The position numbers and the translations under genes were made by a program. The notes beneath the pieces were generated by a model. That model made no database searches. It saw only the letters and a list, made by a program, of their open reading frames with translations, and was not told the DNA's origin. Shown piece after piece: positions 36,165-44,954 of a stretch of DNA of 64,000 bases (its first letter is position 1; each line of letters opens with the position of its first letter). This stretch comes from Pseudomonas aegrilactucae (GTDB taxonomy: Bacteria > Pseudomonadota > Gammaproteobacteria > Pseudomonadales > Pseudomonadaceae): the NCBI RefSeq assembly GCF_019168305.1, contig NZ_JAHTBI010000037.1:107789-171788 (forward strand), in the 5' to 3' direction.

Positions 36165-36884
36165 TCAGAAGCGCTCGTCGAGAATCGCCGGCAGGGTCAG
36201 CTCCTTGACGTAGCTGGCCGATGACAGGCTCAGGGCCATGCGCACCACCTGTACCACGTCGTGCACCGGGATCAGGTGGCCTTCACCCCGTTGCTCGGCG
36301 ACGGCGCGCGGGGTGCTCAGCGGGTCTTCGGTATTGAGGTAGCCCAGGTTCAGGCAGGTCACGCCCAGGCCTTGGGCGCGATAGCCTTCGCGCAGGGCAT
36401 CGGCGATGCCGCGCAGGGCGAACTTGGACGCGCCGAAGGTGACCTCGGGGCGGCCGCTCTGGGGCAGGCCCGAGGTGGAGCCGGTGAGGATGATGCGCGG
36501 GTTGGGACTTTGCAGCAGGGTAGGCAGCAGGCGCTTGATCACCAGCAGGGTGGCGGTGATGTTGCAACTGACGATGGATTGGACCTGCTCGTCGGTGTCG
36601 GTGAGGAAACTGTAGGCCGAGTCGAACGCCAGCTCTTCCCAGATGCCCAGGTTGTAGATGAGCGTGTCGAGGCCGCCTTCGGCCACGGCCTGGGCGAGGG
36701 TGGCGGCGGCGGTTGCCGGCTCGCTCAGGTTGGCTTCGACCCAGCCCAGTTGCACGCCCGGCATGGCCTGGATGTGCGCAGGGTGCGTGCGCGAGACGCC
36801 GATCAGCGTGTCGTCGGCCTGGCCCAGGCCCTCGATCAGGGCCTTGCCCAGGCCTTTGCTGGCGCCTACCACCATGGTTTTCAT
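36165..36884 (-). CDS. Short-chain dehydrogenase-like protein with Phe in place of catalytic Tyr
   Basis: A 239-residue SDR-fold protein. The N-terminal NAD(P)-binding motif GASKGLGK and the YNLG motif (in place of NNAG) are present. The catalytic serine lies in TGSTSGLPQ, but where the Tyr of the YxxxK pair should be the sequence reads FGASK, so the active-site Tyr is replaced by Phe and only the Lys remains. The protein may bind nucleotide without normal dehydrogenase chemistry, or have an altered reaction. It is monocistronic on the minus strand. Confidence 0.85.
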   Translation of the reverse strand: MKTMVVGASKGLGKALIEGLGQADDTLIGVSRTHPAHIQAMPGVQLGWVEANLSEPATAAATLAQAVAEGGLDTLIYNLGIWEELAFDSAYSFLTDTDEQVQSIVSCNITATLLVIKRLLPTLLQSPNPRIILTGSTSGLPQSGRPEVTFGASKFALRGIADALREGYRAQGLGVTCLNLGYLNTEDPLSTPRAVAEQRGEGHLIPVHDVVQVVRMALSLSSASYVKELTLPAILDERF

Positions 36885-37051
36885 CGTTCGATTTCCTTAT
36901 CTGTGTGCGCAGGGAGCAGGGATGCAAACAGAGGGGCGGGATGTAAGCAAACGGAGGGTGTTTCCAGATGTGAATCAAGTCTCGCCCCTGCACACGTGTC
37001 TCTCCCATAATGCGTGCCCTACCGTTTTGATGTGATGCCCCGGAGCCAGCT

Positions 37052-37768
37052 GTGAACAGTTCAGTACATGGAAGTCCCGCAAAAAGCCCTTACATCGCTA
37101 CCACCCCTCTCAGGCGAATCGCCCTCGCACTGCTGGCGGTGCTGCTGTACGGCGTGGCACAGATCGTCGGGGCGTTTGTGTTCGGCAAGGACATGGACTT
37201 CATCCTGTCCCTGTTTGGTGCGCACCTGGTGGCCTGTGCGGTGATTGGCGGGCTGTACTTGTTCCTGCGTCGCAATGCCCTGGCCGGGCATGCCTTCAAA
37301 GGCGCCAATTTCAGTGGCAAGGCACTGTGGCTCGGTTTGTCGAGCGTAGTGGTGGTGTACCTGCTGGCCTACAACTACGCCGCATGGGTCAATCAACCGC
37401 CCGAGCCGTTCATGCTGCAGTTCATGACGATGCTCAGTGCCGGCTCGCTTGTCGATCGCCTGCTGCTGGTCGGGATGGTGATCATTCTTGCGCCATTGGG
37501 CGAGGAACTGGCGTTCCGTCACTTTTTGCTCAACCTGTTTCCATTCAGCAAGCCGCTGTGGGCGGTGGTGGCGATTGTGGTCACGGCGCTGGCGTTTGCC
37601 TCGATTCACCTGCAATACACGTTCAAGTCGACCGTGGTACTGCTGTTCGCCCTTGCGCTGATGCTGGCGTACGCTCGCCTCAAGACCGGCGGCTTGTTGG
37701 TGCCGATGGCCATGCATGCGTGTGCCTCGACGTTGGCGTTGGTGTTGTATCCGGTGTTTTATCCTTGA
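37052..37768 (+). CDS. CPBP-family intramembrane metalloprotease
   Basis: A 238-residue membrane protein of the CPBP (CAAX protease/bacteriocin-processing) family. About seven helices are seen. Motif 1 reads APLGEELAFRH (Glu-Glu and Arg), motif 2 has the His in ASIHLQYT, and motif 3 is MAMHACAS. These residues form the metal-dependent active site. Possible roles include processing or self-protection against peptides; the substrate is unknown. It starts with a GTG at 37052. Confidence 0.85.
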   Translation: MNSSVHGSPAKSPYIATTPLRRIALALLAVLLYGVAQIVGAFVFGKDMDFILSLFGAHLVACAVIGGLYLFLRRNALAGHAFKGANFSGKALWLGLSSVVVVYLLAYNYAAWVNQPPEPFMLQFMTMLSAGSLVDRLLLVGMVIILAPLGEELAFRHFLLNLFPFSKPLWAVVAIVVTALAFASIHLQYTFKSTVVLLFALALMLAYARLKTGGLLVPMAMHACASTLALVLYPVFYP

Positions 37769-37818
37769 GTGCGCAAGGCTGATGCGGGCGCCATGCGGCA
37801 GCTTCAGTGGCCAAACCG

Positions 37819-38601
37819 TCAGAGTCCAGCTTTTGCAAAATACCGACTTGGTGCTTGCCCCAGTGCTCGCCGAAACACACTGGTGAACGCGCTTGGGCTG
37901 CTGTATCCCAGGTCCGTGGCCACGCGCGTGATCGCTTCCCCGTTCCCAAGCCGCACCACCGCGCTCAGCAGGCAGGCCTGCTGGCGCCATTCGACAAAAC
38001 TGATACCGGTTTGCTGGCGAAACAGGCGGGTGAACGTTCGGCGGCTCATGCCGACCTGGCGGGTCATCGCCTCTATCCCCACCTCCAGCGATGGTTGCGC
38101 GAGCAGGTGGCGGCAGGCTTCTGCCAGCCTTGGCTCGCGTGGCAGTGGTGCGTTCAGCGACAAGGGCCGCATGCCGGCTATTTCGTGCAGCAGCAGGTTC
38201 ATCAGATGGCCATCCCGGCTCTGCTCGGCGTACAGCGCCGGCACGTCCACCGCCTCGCCCAGCAGATGGCGCAGCAGTGCCGACACACCCGACACCTGGC
38301 ACTGCGCGGGTAGCCCGAGGCGCGTGGCGACGGGGGTAACGATGTAGGTGTTGAGCATGGTCACCGGCCCGTTCATGCTCATCTCGTGCGGTACACCGGC
38401 CGGTACCCAGATGGCCCGTTGCGGCGGCACCACCCAGTTGCCCAGGTCGGTGTACACCGTGATCACGCCACAGGCGGCATAGGCAAATTGCCCGCGCTGG
38501 TGGGTATGCACGGCGAAGTGCTGCCCGTCGGGATAGTCATTGGCCGTGACCACCGCATCGCGGGGCGTGTTTTCGTAGGGATCGATATGAGTGTCGCGCA
38601 T
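37819..38601 (-). CDS. AraC-family transcriptional regulator
   Basis: A 260-residue regulator with an N-terminal cupin (HFAVHTHQRGQFAYA, PAGVPHEMSM) and a C-terminal AraC helix-turn-helix pair (GIEAMTRQVGMSRRTFTRLF and AITRVATDLGYSSPSAFTSVF). It is divergent to a DMT exporter gene, with 93 bp between the two starts, and probably regulates it. This repeats the arrangement seen 11 kb upstream, with a different regulator. Confidence 0.9.
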   Translation of the reverse strand: MRDTHIDPYENTPRDAVVTANDYPDGQHFAVHTHQRGQFAYAACGVITVYTDLGNWVVPPQRAIWVPAGVPHEMSMNGPVTMLNTYIVTPVATRLGLPAQCQVSGVSALLRHLLGEAVDVPALYAEQSRDGHLMNLLLHEIAGMRPLSLNAPLPREPRLAEACRHLLAQPSLEVGIEAMTRQVGMSRRTFTRLFRQQTGISFVEWRQQACLLSAVVRLGNGEAITRVATDLGYSSPSAFTSVFRRALGQAPSRYFAKAGL

Positions 38602-38694
38602 GGCCCGAATTTAATGATCTCTGACCTGATAGTGCAAGCGAGCCATTGTGTTGATTGCGCATAGTGCCGCCCTGTATTTCGGGATGTGATCGCC

Positions 38695-39585
38695 ATGCAA
38701 AGAAAACACCTGGCCCTGGCCGTATTGGTGACGGCCGTATGGGGGCTGAATTTTCCCATTACCAAGCTGGGCCTGGCGGCGGTTGATCCGCTGTTGCTGA
38801 CGGCGTTGCGCTTTACCTTGGCGGCGTTGCCGTGGGTGTTCTTCATCAAGCGCCCGGTGGTTGCCATGGGGTGGTTGGCCGCTTACGGGCTGATCTTCGG
38901 CGTGGCGATGTGGGCGCTGATCAACGTGGGTATCGAAATGGGCGTGCCGCCTGGGACGGCCGCGTTGTTGATTCAGTTCAGTGCGTTTTTCACATTGGGC
39001 TGGGGGGTGTTGCTGTTTCGCGAGCGGCTGAGCGTGGGGCAGGGGATCGGGGTGGGGCTCGCGGTGCTGGGGTTGGTGTGCATCATTGCCAGCAGCCCCG
39101 GGTACGGATCGACGGTGGGGTATGCCTTGTTGCTGGTAAGTGCGTTCAGTTGGAGCGTGGGTAACGTCATCATCAAGCAGTCGAAAGTGCGGGAGATGTT
39201 CGCGTTTGTGGTGTGGGCGAGCCTGTTTGCGCCGGTTCCATTGTTGCTGCTGACCTGGTGGAGCCATGGCACTGCGCCGTTCACCAACATGGTTGCGCAG
39301 ATCGGCTGGGTGTCGGTGTTGTCGTTGCTGTTTCAGGTGTATGCGGCGACGCACTTCTGTTACTGGGGCTGGAATCTACTGCTGCGCGAGTACCCGGTGT
39401 CGAAGGTGGCGCCGTTGTCGTTGCTGATTCCGGTATTCGGGATTGCGGGGTCGATGGTGATGCTGGGGCACAGGATTGATTTTTACGAAGGCGTGTCGAT
39501 TGGGTTGATTCTGGCGGCGCTGGCGGTGGGATTGATGAAGCGCCCGAGGTTTTTGGCTGGGCGGGCGCCTTCGCCAGCGGCTTAG
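38695..39585 (+). CDS. EamA/DMT-type exporter
   Basis: A 296-residue ten-helix permease beginning MQRKHLALAVLVTAVWG, with NFPITKLGL and ALRFTLAALPWVFF typical of EamA (O-acetylserine/cysteine exporter type). The ATG at 38695 is used instead of a GTG 9 bp upstream. Substrate specificity cannot be read from sequence. It is divergent to the AraC-type regulator at 37.8-38.6 kb, so regulation by that protein is likely. Confidence 0.87.
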   Translation: MQRKHLALAVLVTAVWGLNFPITKLGLAAVDPLLLTALRFTLAALPWVFFIKRPVVAMGWLAAYGLIFGVAMWALINVGIEMGVPPGTAALLIQFSAFFTLGWGVLLFRERLSVGQGIGVGLAVLGLVCIIASSPGYGSTVGYALLLVSAFSWSVGNVIIKQSKVREMFAFVVWASLFAPVPLLLLTWWSHGTAPFTNMVAQIGWVSVLSLLFQVYAATHFCYWGWNLLLREYPVSKVAPLSLLIPVFGIAGSMVMLGHRIDFYEGVSIGLILAALAVGLMKRPRFLAGRAPSPAA

Positions 39586-39735
39586 CCATTCGACAGGGCA
39601 GCACTGGCGCAATGACAGCAAAGAAGAACGCCGAGCGACCAACCGATATGCACTTGGCATCTGTTTTACTGCGCTGGACTGCATGTCAGTTCAACGTACA
39701 AACGTCAGACGGCTCGCAAACGTCGCAAAGATGAC

Positions 39736-39761
39736 GATATAATGAGATACATTCTCATCAA
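39736..39761 (+). promoter_or_regulatory. Fur box upstream of ECF sigma gene
   Basis: GATATAATGAGATACATTCTCATCAA contains the inverted repeat ATGAGA-TACAT-TCTCAT (39742-39758) and matches the Fur consensus in most positions. It ends 15 bp before the sigma-factor ATG, so ferric Fur would block transcription of the sigma/anti-sigma pair under iron-replete conditions. The element is recognised by pattern only. Confidence 0.75.
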
Positions 39762-39776
39762 TGCCGTTTGATTACC

Positions 39777-40322
39777 ATGTCGAAGACGTCGCCCAATGAA
39801 GAGCTGATGACCGCGCTGACCCTTCACTACGATGCGTTGGTGGAGTACATCCGGCTTCGTTTCAACGGCAAGCATTTTGCTCGTGACCTGGTTCATGACG
39901 TCTGTATCCAGATTCTCGAAAAGCCGCCCAAGGAAAAAGTCGCACTGCCCTTGGCATTTCTGCGCAAGGTGAGTTTCAACCGCGCCGTTGATCGTATCCG
40001 CGCCGAGCGCACGCGTAGCCTGTATGTTCAAACACACCTGTCACCCGAAGAGGGGATGGACAGTTGGGACGGTGCGCGGGCGGTCGAATTCGAACAGCAT
40101 GTGCGTGCCCTCCTGGCAATCATCGAGGCGCTGCCGGCGCGCCAGCGCCAGGTATTCTTGCTGCATCGTATCCATGGCATGGCGCAACGTGAAATTGCCG
40201 ACGAGCTGGATATTTCCCTGAACATGGTCACCCAGCATTTTGGCCGCGCAATGGCCGCCATCATGCTGCGCTGGGAACCTGCACGTCGGCTGATTCAACG
40301 ACAGGAGCAGGCGCAACCATGA
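39777..40322 (+). CDS. ECF sigma factor, FecI/FpvI type
   Basis: A 181-residue RNA polymerase sigma factor. Region 2 contains YDALVEYIRLRF and ARDLVHDVCIQIL; region 4 has LPARQRQVFLLHRIHGMAQREIADEL followed by NMVTQHFGRAM. It heads a sigma/anti-sigma/receptor set of the cell-surface signalling type. A Fur box lies just upstream. The start at 39777 is supported by its distance from the box. It overlaps the anti-sigma gene by four bases. Confidence 0.93.
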   Translation: MSKTSPNEELMTALTLHYDALVEYIRLRFNGKHFARDLVHDVCIQILEKPPKEKVALPLAFLRKVSFNRAVDRIRAERTRSLYVQTHLSPEEGMDSWDGARAVEFEQHVRALLAIIEALPARQRQVFLLHRIHGMAQREIADELDISLNMVTQHFGRAMAAIMLRWEPARRLIQRQEQAQP

Positions 40323-41173
40323 GTCAGCCGGGTGCATTCGACAAAAACAGCCGTCCTGATGTGGCTGATCCGTTGCAGCCATTTGCCGAGGCATTACGCG
40401 AACGCGCGCCGTCCAAGGAAGCCCTGCTGGCCGAAGGCAAGGCTATGACGCAGCGTCGGCGCAAACGCCGAAATGCGGCTTGCGCAGGCACCCTGGTGCT
40501 GGCCCTGAGCAGCGCTATCTGGTTGCTTGATCCCGCGTGGAACCACGAAGATATCCATGTTGCGATAGGCCAGCGCCAACAGCTTCAACTGGCTGACGGC
40601 AGTAGCGTCGAGTTGAATTCCGGCAGTCACCTGATCATTGAAAAGCGCTTGCGCAGCCGTCAACTGGAGCTGGTTCGCGGCGAAGCGCTGTTCAGCGTAG
40701 TGCATGCCGATACGCCTTTTATCGTGCGTAGCCAAGGCGTCAGCGTCCGTGATATCGGCACTGTATTTGACGTGCGCAGTGACGTGCGCGGCGTGGACGT
40801 GGGGGTCGTTGAGGGCGCCGTTGAAGTCAGCAGCAATCGCACCGCAGCGGTGAGATTGAACGCTGGTCAGCAACTGCGGGCCTCATCCGCGCACCTGGGC
40901 GAGGTGAGGCCGGTCGACGTCGCGGCCCTCACGGCCTGGCGACAAGACAAGTTGCGCTTCGACGGCACGCCCTTGCGCGAGGTGATCGCGGACCTTCAGC
41001 ATTATCGGCACAGACCGCTGCGCTTGGCCGATGCGCAGGTCGGCGAGCTGCGCCTCTCCGGCGAGTTTGACAGCGGCTCGGTCGAGGCGCTGATCGGCCT
41101 GCTGCCGTCGATCCTGCCGGTGAGCATCTCTCGCGCCGCAGACGGCACCGTCAGCTTCAGTAAGGCACGCTGA
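40319..41173 (+). CDS. FecR-family anti-sigma factor
   Basis: A 284-residue inner-membrane regulator that holds and activates the cognate sigma factor when the TonB receptor binds ligand. The cytoplasmic N-terminus is followed by one membrane helix near residues 45-60 (AGTLVLALSSAIWLLD). The periplasmic FecR domain follows (ADGSSVELNSGSHLI, LVRGEALFSV, SVRDIGTVFDVR) with a C-terminal DUF4974-like signalling part. It overlaps the sigma gene (ATGA). Confidence 0.93.
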   Translation: MSQPGAFDKNSRPDVADPLQPFAEALRERAPSKEALLAEGKAMTQRRRKRRNAACAGTLVLALSSAIWLLDPAWNHEDIHVAIGQRQQLQLADGSSVELNSGSHLIIEKRLRSRQLELVRGEALFSVVHADTPFIVRSQGVSVRDIGTVFDVRSDVRGVDVGVVEGAVEVSSNRTAAVRLNAGQQLRASSAHLGEVRPVDVAALTAWRQDKLRFDGTPLREVIADLQHYRHRPLRLADAQVGELRLSGEFDSGSVEALIGLLPSILPVSISRAADGTVSFSKAR

Positions 41174-41198
41174 TCAAAGACCTCTCATTGTACAAATG

Positions 41199-41215
41199 GG
41201 AATTATTTCCAGGTC
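41199..41215 (+). promoter_or_regulatory. Candidate ECF-type promoter element upstream of the receptor
   Basis: GGAATTATTTCC, an inverted repeat, lies ~80 bp before the receptor ATG. GGAAWT is typical of -35 elements of FecI-type sigma promoters. The matching -10 is not obvious, so this is a suggestion only. Confidence 0.35.
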
Positions 41216-41290
41216 GACCTCAACATCTGGCCCTGCCTATACGCCAACCCCATGAAGAACGCTTCTATCGACTGTTCGAATGGGGAAAAC

Positions 41291-43714
41291 ATGGGTAAGA
41301 ACACGTCATCGCTTCGCCTGAGCCTGCTTGCGAGCGGCCTACTGTTGGCAAGCACCGTCCACGCAAAAAGCGCCGTCTATTCGCTGGATATCCCGGCCCA
41401 GGCGTTGGATAAATCACTGAACGCCTTGGCGGCACAGACTGGTAGTCGAATCCTGTTCGCTACTGATGTTGCCGAAGGGCGCCAGGCAGCGGCGCTGCAC
41501 GCGCAGCTCAGTGTCGAACAGGCGTTGGAGCGTATCGTCGGCAACACGGGCCTGATGGCGCAGAAAACCACCGATGGCAGTTATCTGATTGCCGCGCCCA
41601 ACCAGAGCGATGCACTGGAACTGGGTGCCACCACCATTCAGGCTGGCGGGTTGGGCATCAATACCGAGGACACCCAGTCCTACACGACGGGGGCTGTGAG
41701 CATCGGCAAAAGCGAGCGTCCCCTCAAGGATATTCCACAGAGCATTTCGGTACTCACGGCCCAGCGTATCAAGGACCAGAACATCCAGACCCTGGATGAC
41801 GTCTACAACACCCTGCCGGGCGTGATCACGTACGGCTACATGGTGGGTGACAACCAGCCTTATGCGCGTGGTTTTCAGATCGACAACTACCAGATCAACG
41901 GCATACCGCTGCCAAACGGCAACAGCATTACCTCGCAGAACTGGGCTGATCTGGTGCCTTACGAGCGGGTTGAATTGCTCAAGGGCTCAGCCGGCCTGTT
42001 TCAGGGGGCAGGTTCGCCCGGTGGCGCCATCAACCTGGTACGCAAACGCGCCTCATCAGACTTCCACATAAGTACCACCACGTCTGCGGGGCGCTGGGAC
42101 AACTACCGTCAGCAAATCGACGTTCAAGGCCCGCTTACCGAAGACAAGCGTGTTCGGGGCCGCCTGGTAACCTCCTACGGCGACCGTGGTTACTTTTATG
42201 ACAACGCCAAGACCGAGCGATCCTCCACGTATGGCGTGCTGGAGTTCGACCTTTCGCCTCAAACCCTGATAAGCGCGGGCTTTTCCTATCAGAACGTGAA
42301 CAATCGCGGGGTGATGGACTTCGGTCTTCCGGCCTACAAGACCGGTGCGAACATTGACTGGAAACGCTCGACCAACCTGAGTTCGCCATCGGACTACAAC
42401 GATGTGGAAACTACTCAGGTGTTTCTCGAAGCCAAGCACCAGCTCAACGACGATTGGCGCATGAGCGTGACCACCAACTACACCAAACTGAATCTGGACA
42501 CCATTTACAGCAACACCGGCGGCCTGATTGATCCGTTGACCCATGGCGGTGGCTACAACTGGGCGGAAAGCCGTTCGGAAAACAACTATCAGTACAACAC
42601 CGATGCCTACCTCAATGGCCACTTCGAACTGTTCGAGCGCCGCCACGAAGTGATCCTGGGCGGCAACGTCACCCACGCCAGGCGCGACTCCGGGCGTTAC
42701 GATACGCAGTGGTACACCGAAACGGAAAACATCCCGAACATCATCGATTTCATCCCGCCGCAATACGATCGCCTGGCCCGCTACCGCACCGTCAAGTCGA
42801 CGCTCGACCAACAAGGCGTCTACGGGTCTTTGCGTATGAACGTGCTTGATCCGCTGGATGTCATTGTGGGTGCCCGCGTCAGTTGGTGGGACTACAGCCA
42901 GGACCAGATTGCCGAACCCAGCGGCGTATCCAAACTCACCGGCCAGAAGACCAATGCCAAGGTCGTGCCCTTCTACGGGCTGGTGTATGCACTGACGCAA
43001 AACTGGTCGGCGTATGGCAGCTACGCTGAAATCTTCTCCCCGCAAACCGACTACATGACGTATGCCGGCAACACCTTGGCCCCACGCTCTGGGGAAACCT
43101 ATGAGCTGGGCCTGAAAGGCGAGTTTTACGAGGGAGCACTCAACACCTCGTTCGCGATCTACCAGACCAACTTCAATGGTCGGGCACAGATCGACCAATC
43201 CTATGCATCGCCATGCAACAGCCCATTCACCACGTTGTGTTACATCGCTGGTGGCAAAGTCCGTTCGGAAGGGTTTGAAGCCGAGGTCAACGGCAGGGTC
43301 ATGACGGGTTTGCAACTGAGTGCCAGCTATACCTACACCCGCAGCCGCTATCTGGAAAACCCGGACGATGTCAGCCTGGAAGGTCGCAGCTTCCTGACCC
43401 AGATGCCCGCTCATGCGGCGCGGGTGTGGGCCAACTACACACTACCTGACGAGTTCGCCAAGTGGCAGGTGGGCGCCGGGGCACGTATTCAGAGCGCAAC
43501 CTACATGCTGGGCAGCGGCGTGAAGCACGAAGGTTCGGGCTACGCCCTCTACAACGCCCGTATCGCCTACGACATCACCCAGAACGTGAACCTGTCGGTG
43601 AACATCGAAAACATCTTCGACCGTGTCTATTACGCTCAGACCGGGCCAGTGGAGTCGCAAAACTACTATGGTGCACCGCGAAACATGACCTTTACGCTGC
43701 GTACCAATTTCTAG
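41291..43714 (+). CDS. TonB-dependent siderophore receptor with signalling domain
   Basis: An 807-residue outer-membrane receptor of the FpvA/PupB type. A signal peptide ends near STVHAKS. An STN signalling domain follows (residues ~30-100, IPAQALDKSLNALAAQTGSRILF), then the plug (PLKDIPQSISVLTAQRIKDQ; VLKG-like LLKGSAGLFQGAGSPGG) and a 22-strand barrel ending in Phe. The STN domain is what signals to the FecR protein and sigma factor encoded upstream. The ATG at 41291 gives the proper signal peptide; a longer start at 41252 adds 13 residues. Ligand is probably a ferric pyoverdine or other hydroxamate/catechol siderophore, but specificity is not predictable. Confidence 0.93.
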   Translation: MGKNTSSLRLSLLASGLLLASTVHAKSAVYSLDIPAQALDKSLNALAAQTGSRILFATDVAEGRQAAALHAQLSVEQALERIVGNTGLMAQKTTDGSYLIAAPNQSDALELGATTIQAGGLGINTEDTQSYTTGAVSIGKSERPLKDIPQSISVLTAQRIKDQNIQTLDDVYNTLPGVITYGYMVGDNQPYARGFQIDNYQINGIPLPNGNSITSQNWADLVPYERVELLKGSAGLFQGAGSPGGAINLVRKRASSDFHISTTTSAGRWDNYRQQIDVQGPLTEDKRVRGRLVTSYGDRGYFYDNAKTERSSTYGVLEFDLSPQTLISAGFSYQNVNNRGVMDFGLPAYKTGANIDWKRSTNLSSPSDYNDVETTQVFLEAKHQLNDDWRMSVTTNYTKLNLDTIYSNTGGLIDPLTHGGGYNWAESRSENNYQYNTDAYLNGHFELFERRHEVILGGNVTHARRDSGRYDTQWYTETENIPNIIDFIPPQYDRLARYRTVKSTLDQQGVYGSLRMNVLDPLDVIVGARVSWWDYSQDQIAEPSGVSKLTGQKTNAKVVPFYGLVYALTQNWSAYGSYAEIFSPQTDYMTYAGNTLAPRSGETYELGLKGEFYEGALNTSFAIYQTNFNGRAQIDQSYASPCNSPFTTLCYIAGGKVRSEGFEAEVNGRVMTGLQLSASYTYTRSRYLENPDDVSLEGRSFLTQMPAHAARVWANYTLPDEFAKWQVGAGARIQSATYMLGSGVKHEGSGYALYNARIAYDITQNVNLSVNIENIFDRVYYAQTGPVESQNYYGAPRNMTFTLRTNF

Positions 43715-43742
43715 AGTGCCGTCTCAAAAAGCATCATTGTTG

Positions 43743-43773
43743 AGCCCGTGAAACTGTTGTTTCACGGGCTTTC
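43743..43773 (+). terminator. Terminator of the receptor gene
   Basis: AGCCCGTGAAAC pairs perfectly with GTTTCACGGGCT (12 bp) around TGTT, followed by TTCTGCG. It lies 28 bp after the receptor stop. Confidence 0.75.
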
Positions 43774-43830
43774 TGCGTCTTGCTTGACCTATATCCCGCC
43801 GAGAGTAACAGCGCTCGTGCCAAGCAGAAG

Positions 43831-43881
43831 CCAAACGCACAAAAAAACCGACTTCATCAGTCGGTTTTTTTGTGCGTTTGG
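43831..43881. terminator. 23-bp perfect palindrome, bidirectional terminator at island edge
   Basis: Arms CCAAACGCAC-AAAAAAACCGACT (43831-43853) and its exact complement (43859-43881) flank a 5-base loop. A/T runs on both sides of the GTCGG core make it a terminator in either direction. The right arm runs into the 3' CCA-complement of the tRNA-Leu fragment, so it was probably the original downstream terminator of tRNA-Leu before insertion. Confidence 0.8.
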
Positions 43882-43900
43882 TGCCCGAGGGAGACTCGAA
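43879..43900 (-). repeat. Duplicated 3' end of tRNA-Leu (putative attachment site)
   Basis: TGGTGCCCGAGGGAGACTCGAA repeats the 3' end of the tRNA-Leu gene at 46188-46210, with a single C missing. It is the 3' 22 bases only, so it is not a tRNA gene. Such a duplicate is the usual mark of integration at a tRNA 3' end, and delimits about 2.3 kb between the two copies. Confidence 0.8.
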
Positions 43901-44084
43901 AAGGCGATGAGATCGTGAAGTAGGCTCGCTGAACTGAGGGTTGTACAAGGGGTGTGTTGATCACCGCCCCAAGCCAGAAAGCCCGTGGGCGGTGAGATTT
44001 CCAACACCTGACAGTTAGTGTGCCGTAATGCGGTTTGCCTACTTGAGCCTCATTACACTACACGTGCAGGCCCCGTCGCTCCTT
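43901..44084. other. Non-coding edge of the tRNA-Leu insertion
   Basis: No gene is visible between the attachment-site copy and the 3' end of the minus-strand gene. No integrase fragment is recognisable in these bases. Confidence 0.5.
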
Positions 44085-44954
44085 TCAACCCATGGGCGCG
44101 CTGTTGATCTGATCCGCTTCCCACGGCTTGATCATATTATTGACATTGTCCTCTACGTCTTTCCACTCCGACTTCAAAATCTGCAAGCGATAGGAAACCA
44201 CGCTGCAAGTGAAGGAATCGTAGTGGTTACTGACAAACAGTGAGCGCCAGTTATTTTCTGTGTGGTTCATGTACACGAAGGCATAGGCGTAGGCGACGTT
44301 GCCATTGATATCTCCAATGGCTGGGCTGAGTGTCAGCTCGCTCCTACTTTCGTTAGTAGACTTTTGAGACCAGAAGAATGTCCCCACGCTATTGACATCC
44401 GTTCCACCACTACCGTCACTGAATGTCTTGCTGAGCGCGGTGACCTGCGCTGCGGCTTCGGAGCCGGCCACCAGAGTCATGACATTGGCGATGATGGCCG
44501 ACATGTTGACTTCGCCGCTGTGCGTCTGATTGTGGCAGGAATTGTTGACTACTAGATCGATGTTGATCCAGGGGCAGTGGTTTTGCACAACATAGGCAAT
44601 TACATTCCACCACTCCTTCGTATTCTGGACATCCGGATCAGCAATTTTCTCATCGGACCAACCCAGCTCTTTCCTGGCATGTCCGATGGCCGCATGCTTG
44701 ATAAAAAGAAGACTCTTGCTGTACATCTTTTGCTGCTTTTTTGAGAGTTTGCTGGAGCACGTGAAGTGATCGTTTATCGCGATCACTGTATCGGGAGTGC
44801 TTTGATCCGCCGCAGCTGCCGCAGGCACCACGCTTGCCGTGCGTTGCAGGCTCTTGCGCGTGAGATTCATTTCCTTGAAATCTTTTTGCAGGCTCTGTGG
44901 AAGAATCAGTCCGCCATTGGCAATGTATTCCGGAACCACAATCCTATTTGCCAT
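44085..44954 (-). CDS. Island protein 1, ends in SAPMG, function unknown
   Basis: A 289-residue protein with no family that I recognise. The ATG at 44954 has an AAGGAGC ribosome site; a longer reading is not supported. It lacks a signal peptide. The N-terminal third is helical and basic with Ala-rich linker; the middle contains WWNVIAYVVQNHCPW and the hydrophobic VNMSAIIANVMTLVAG; the C-terminal half looks beta-rich (NVAYAYAFVYMNHTENNW). It ends in SAPMG, like the divergent neighbour. Codon use is more AT-rich than in the surrounding genes, which supports transfer. A toxin-like or pore-forming role is only a guess. Confidence 0.7.
   Translation of the reverse strand: MANRIVVPEYIANGGLILPQSLQKDFKEMNLTRKSLQRTASVVPAAAAADQSTPDTVIAINDHFTCSSKLSKKQQKMYSKSLLFIKHAAIGHARKELGWSDEKIADPDVQNTKEWWNVIAYVVQNHCPWINIDLVVNNSCHNQTHSGEVNMSAIIANVMTLVAGSEAAAQVTALSKTFSDGSGGTDVNSVGTFFWSQKSTNESRSELTLSPAIGDINGNVAYAYAFVYMNHTENNWRSLFVSNHYDSFTCSVVSYRLQILKSEWKDVEDNVNNMIKPWEADQINSAPMG

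Noticed and set aside
43879..43900. A second tRNA-Leu gene
   Set aside because: Only the 3' 22 bases are present; no anticodon or acceptor partner.
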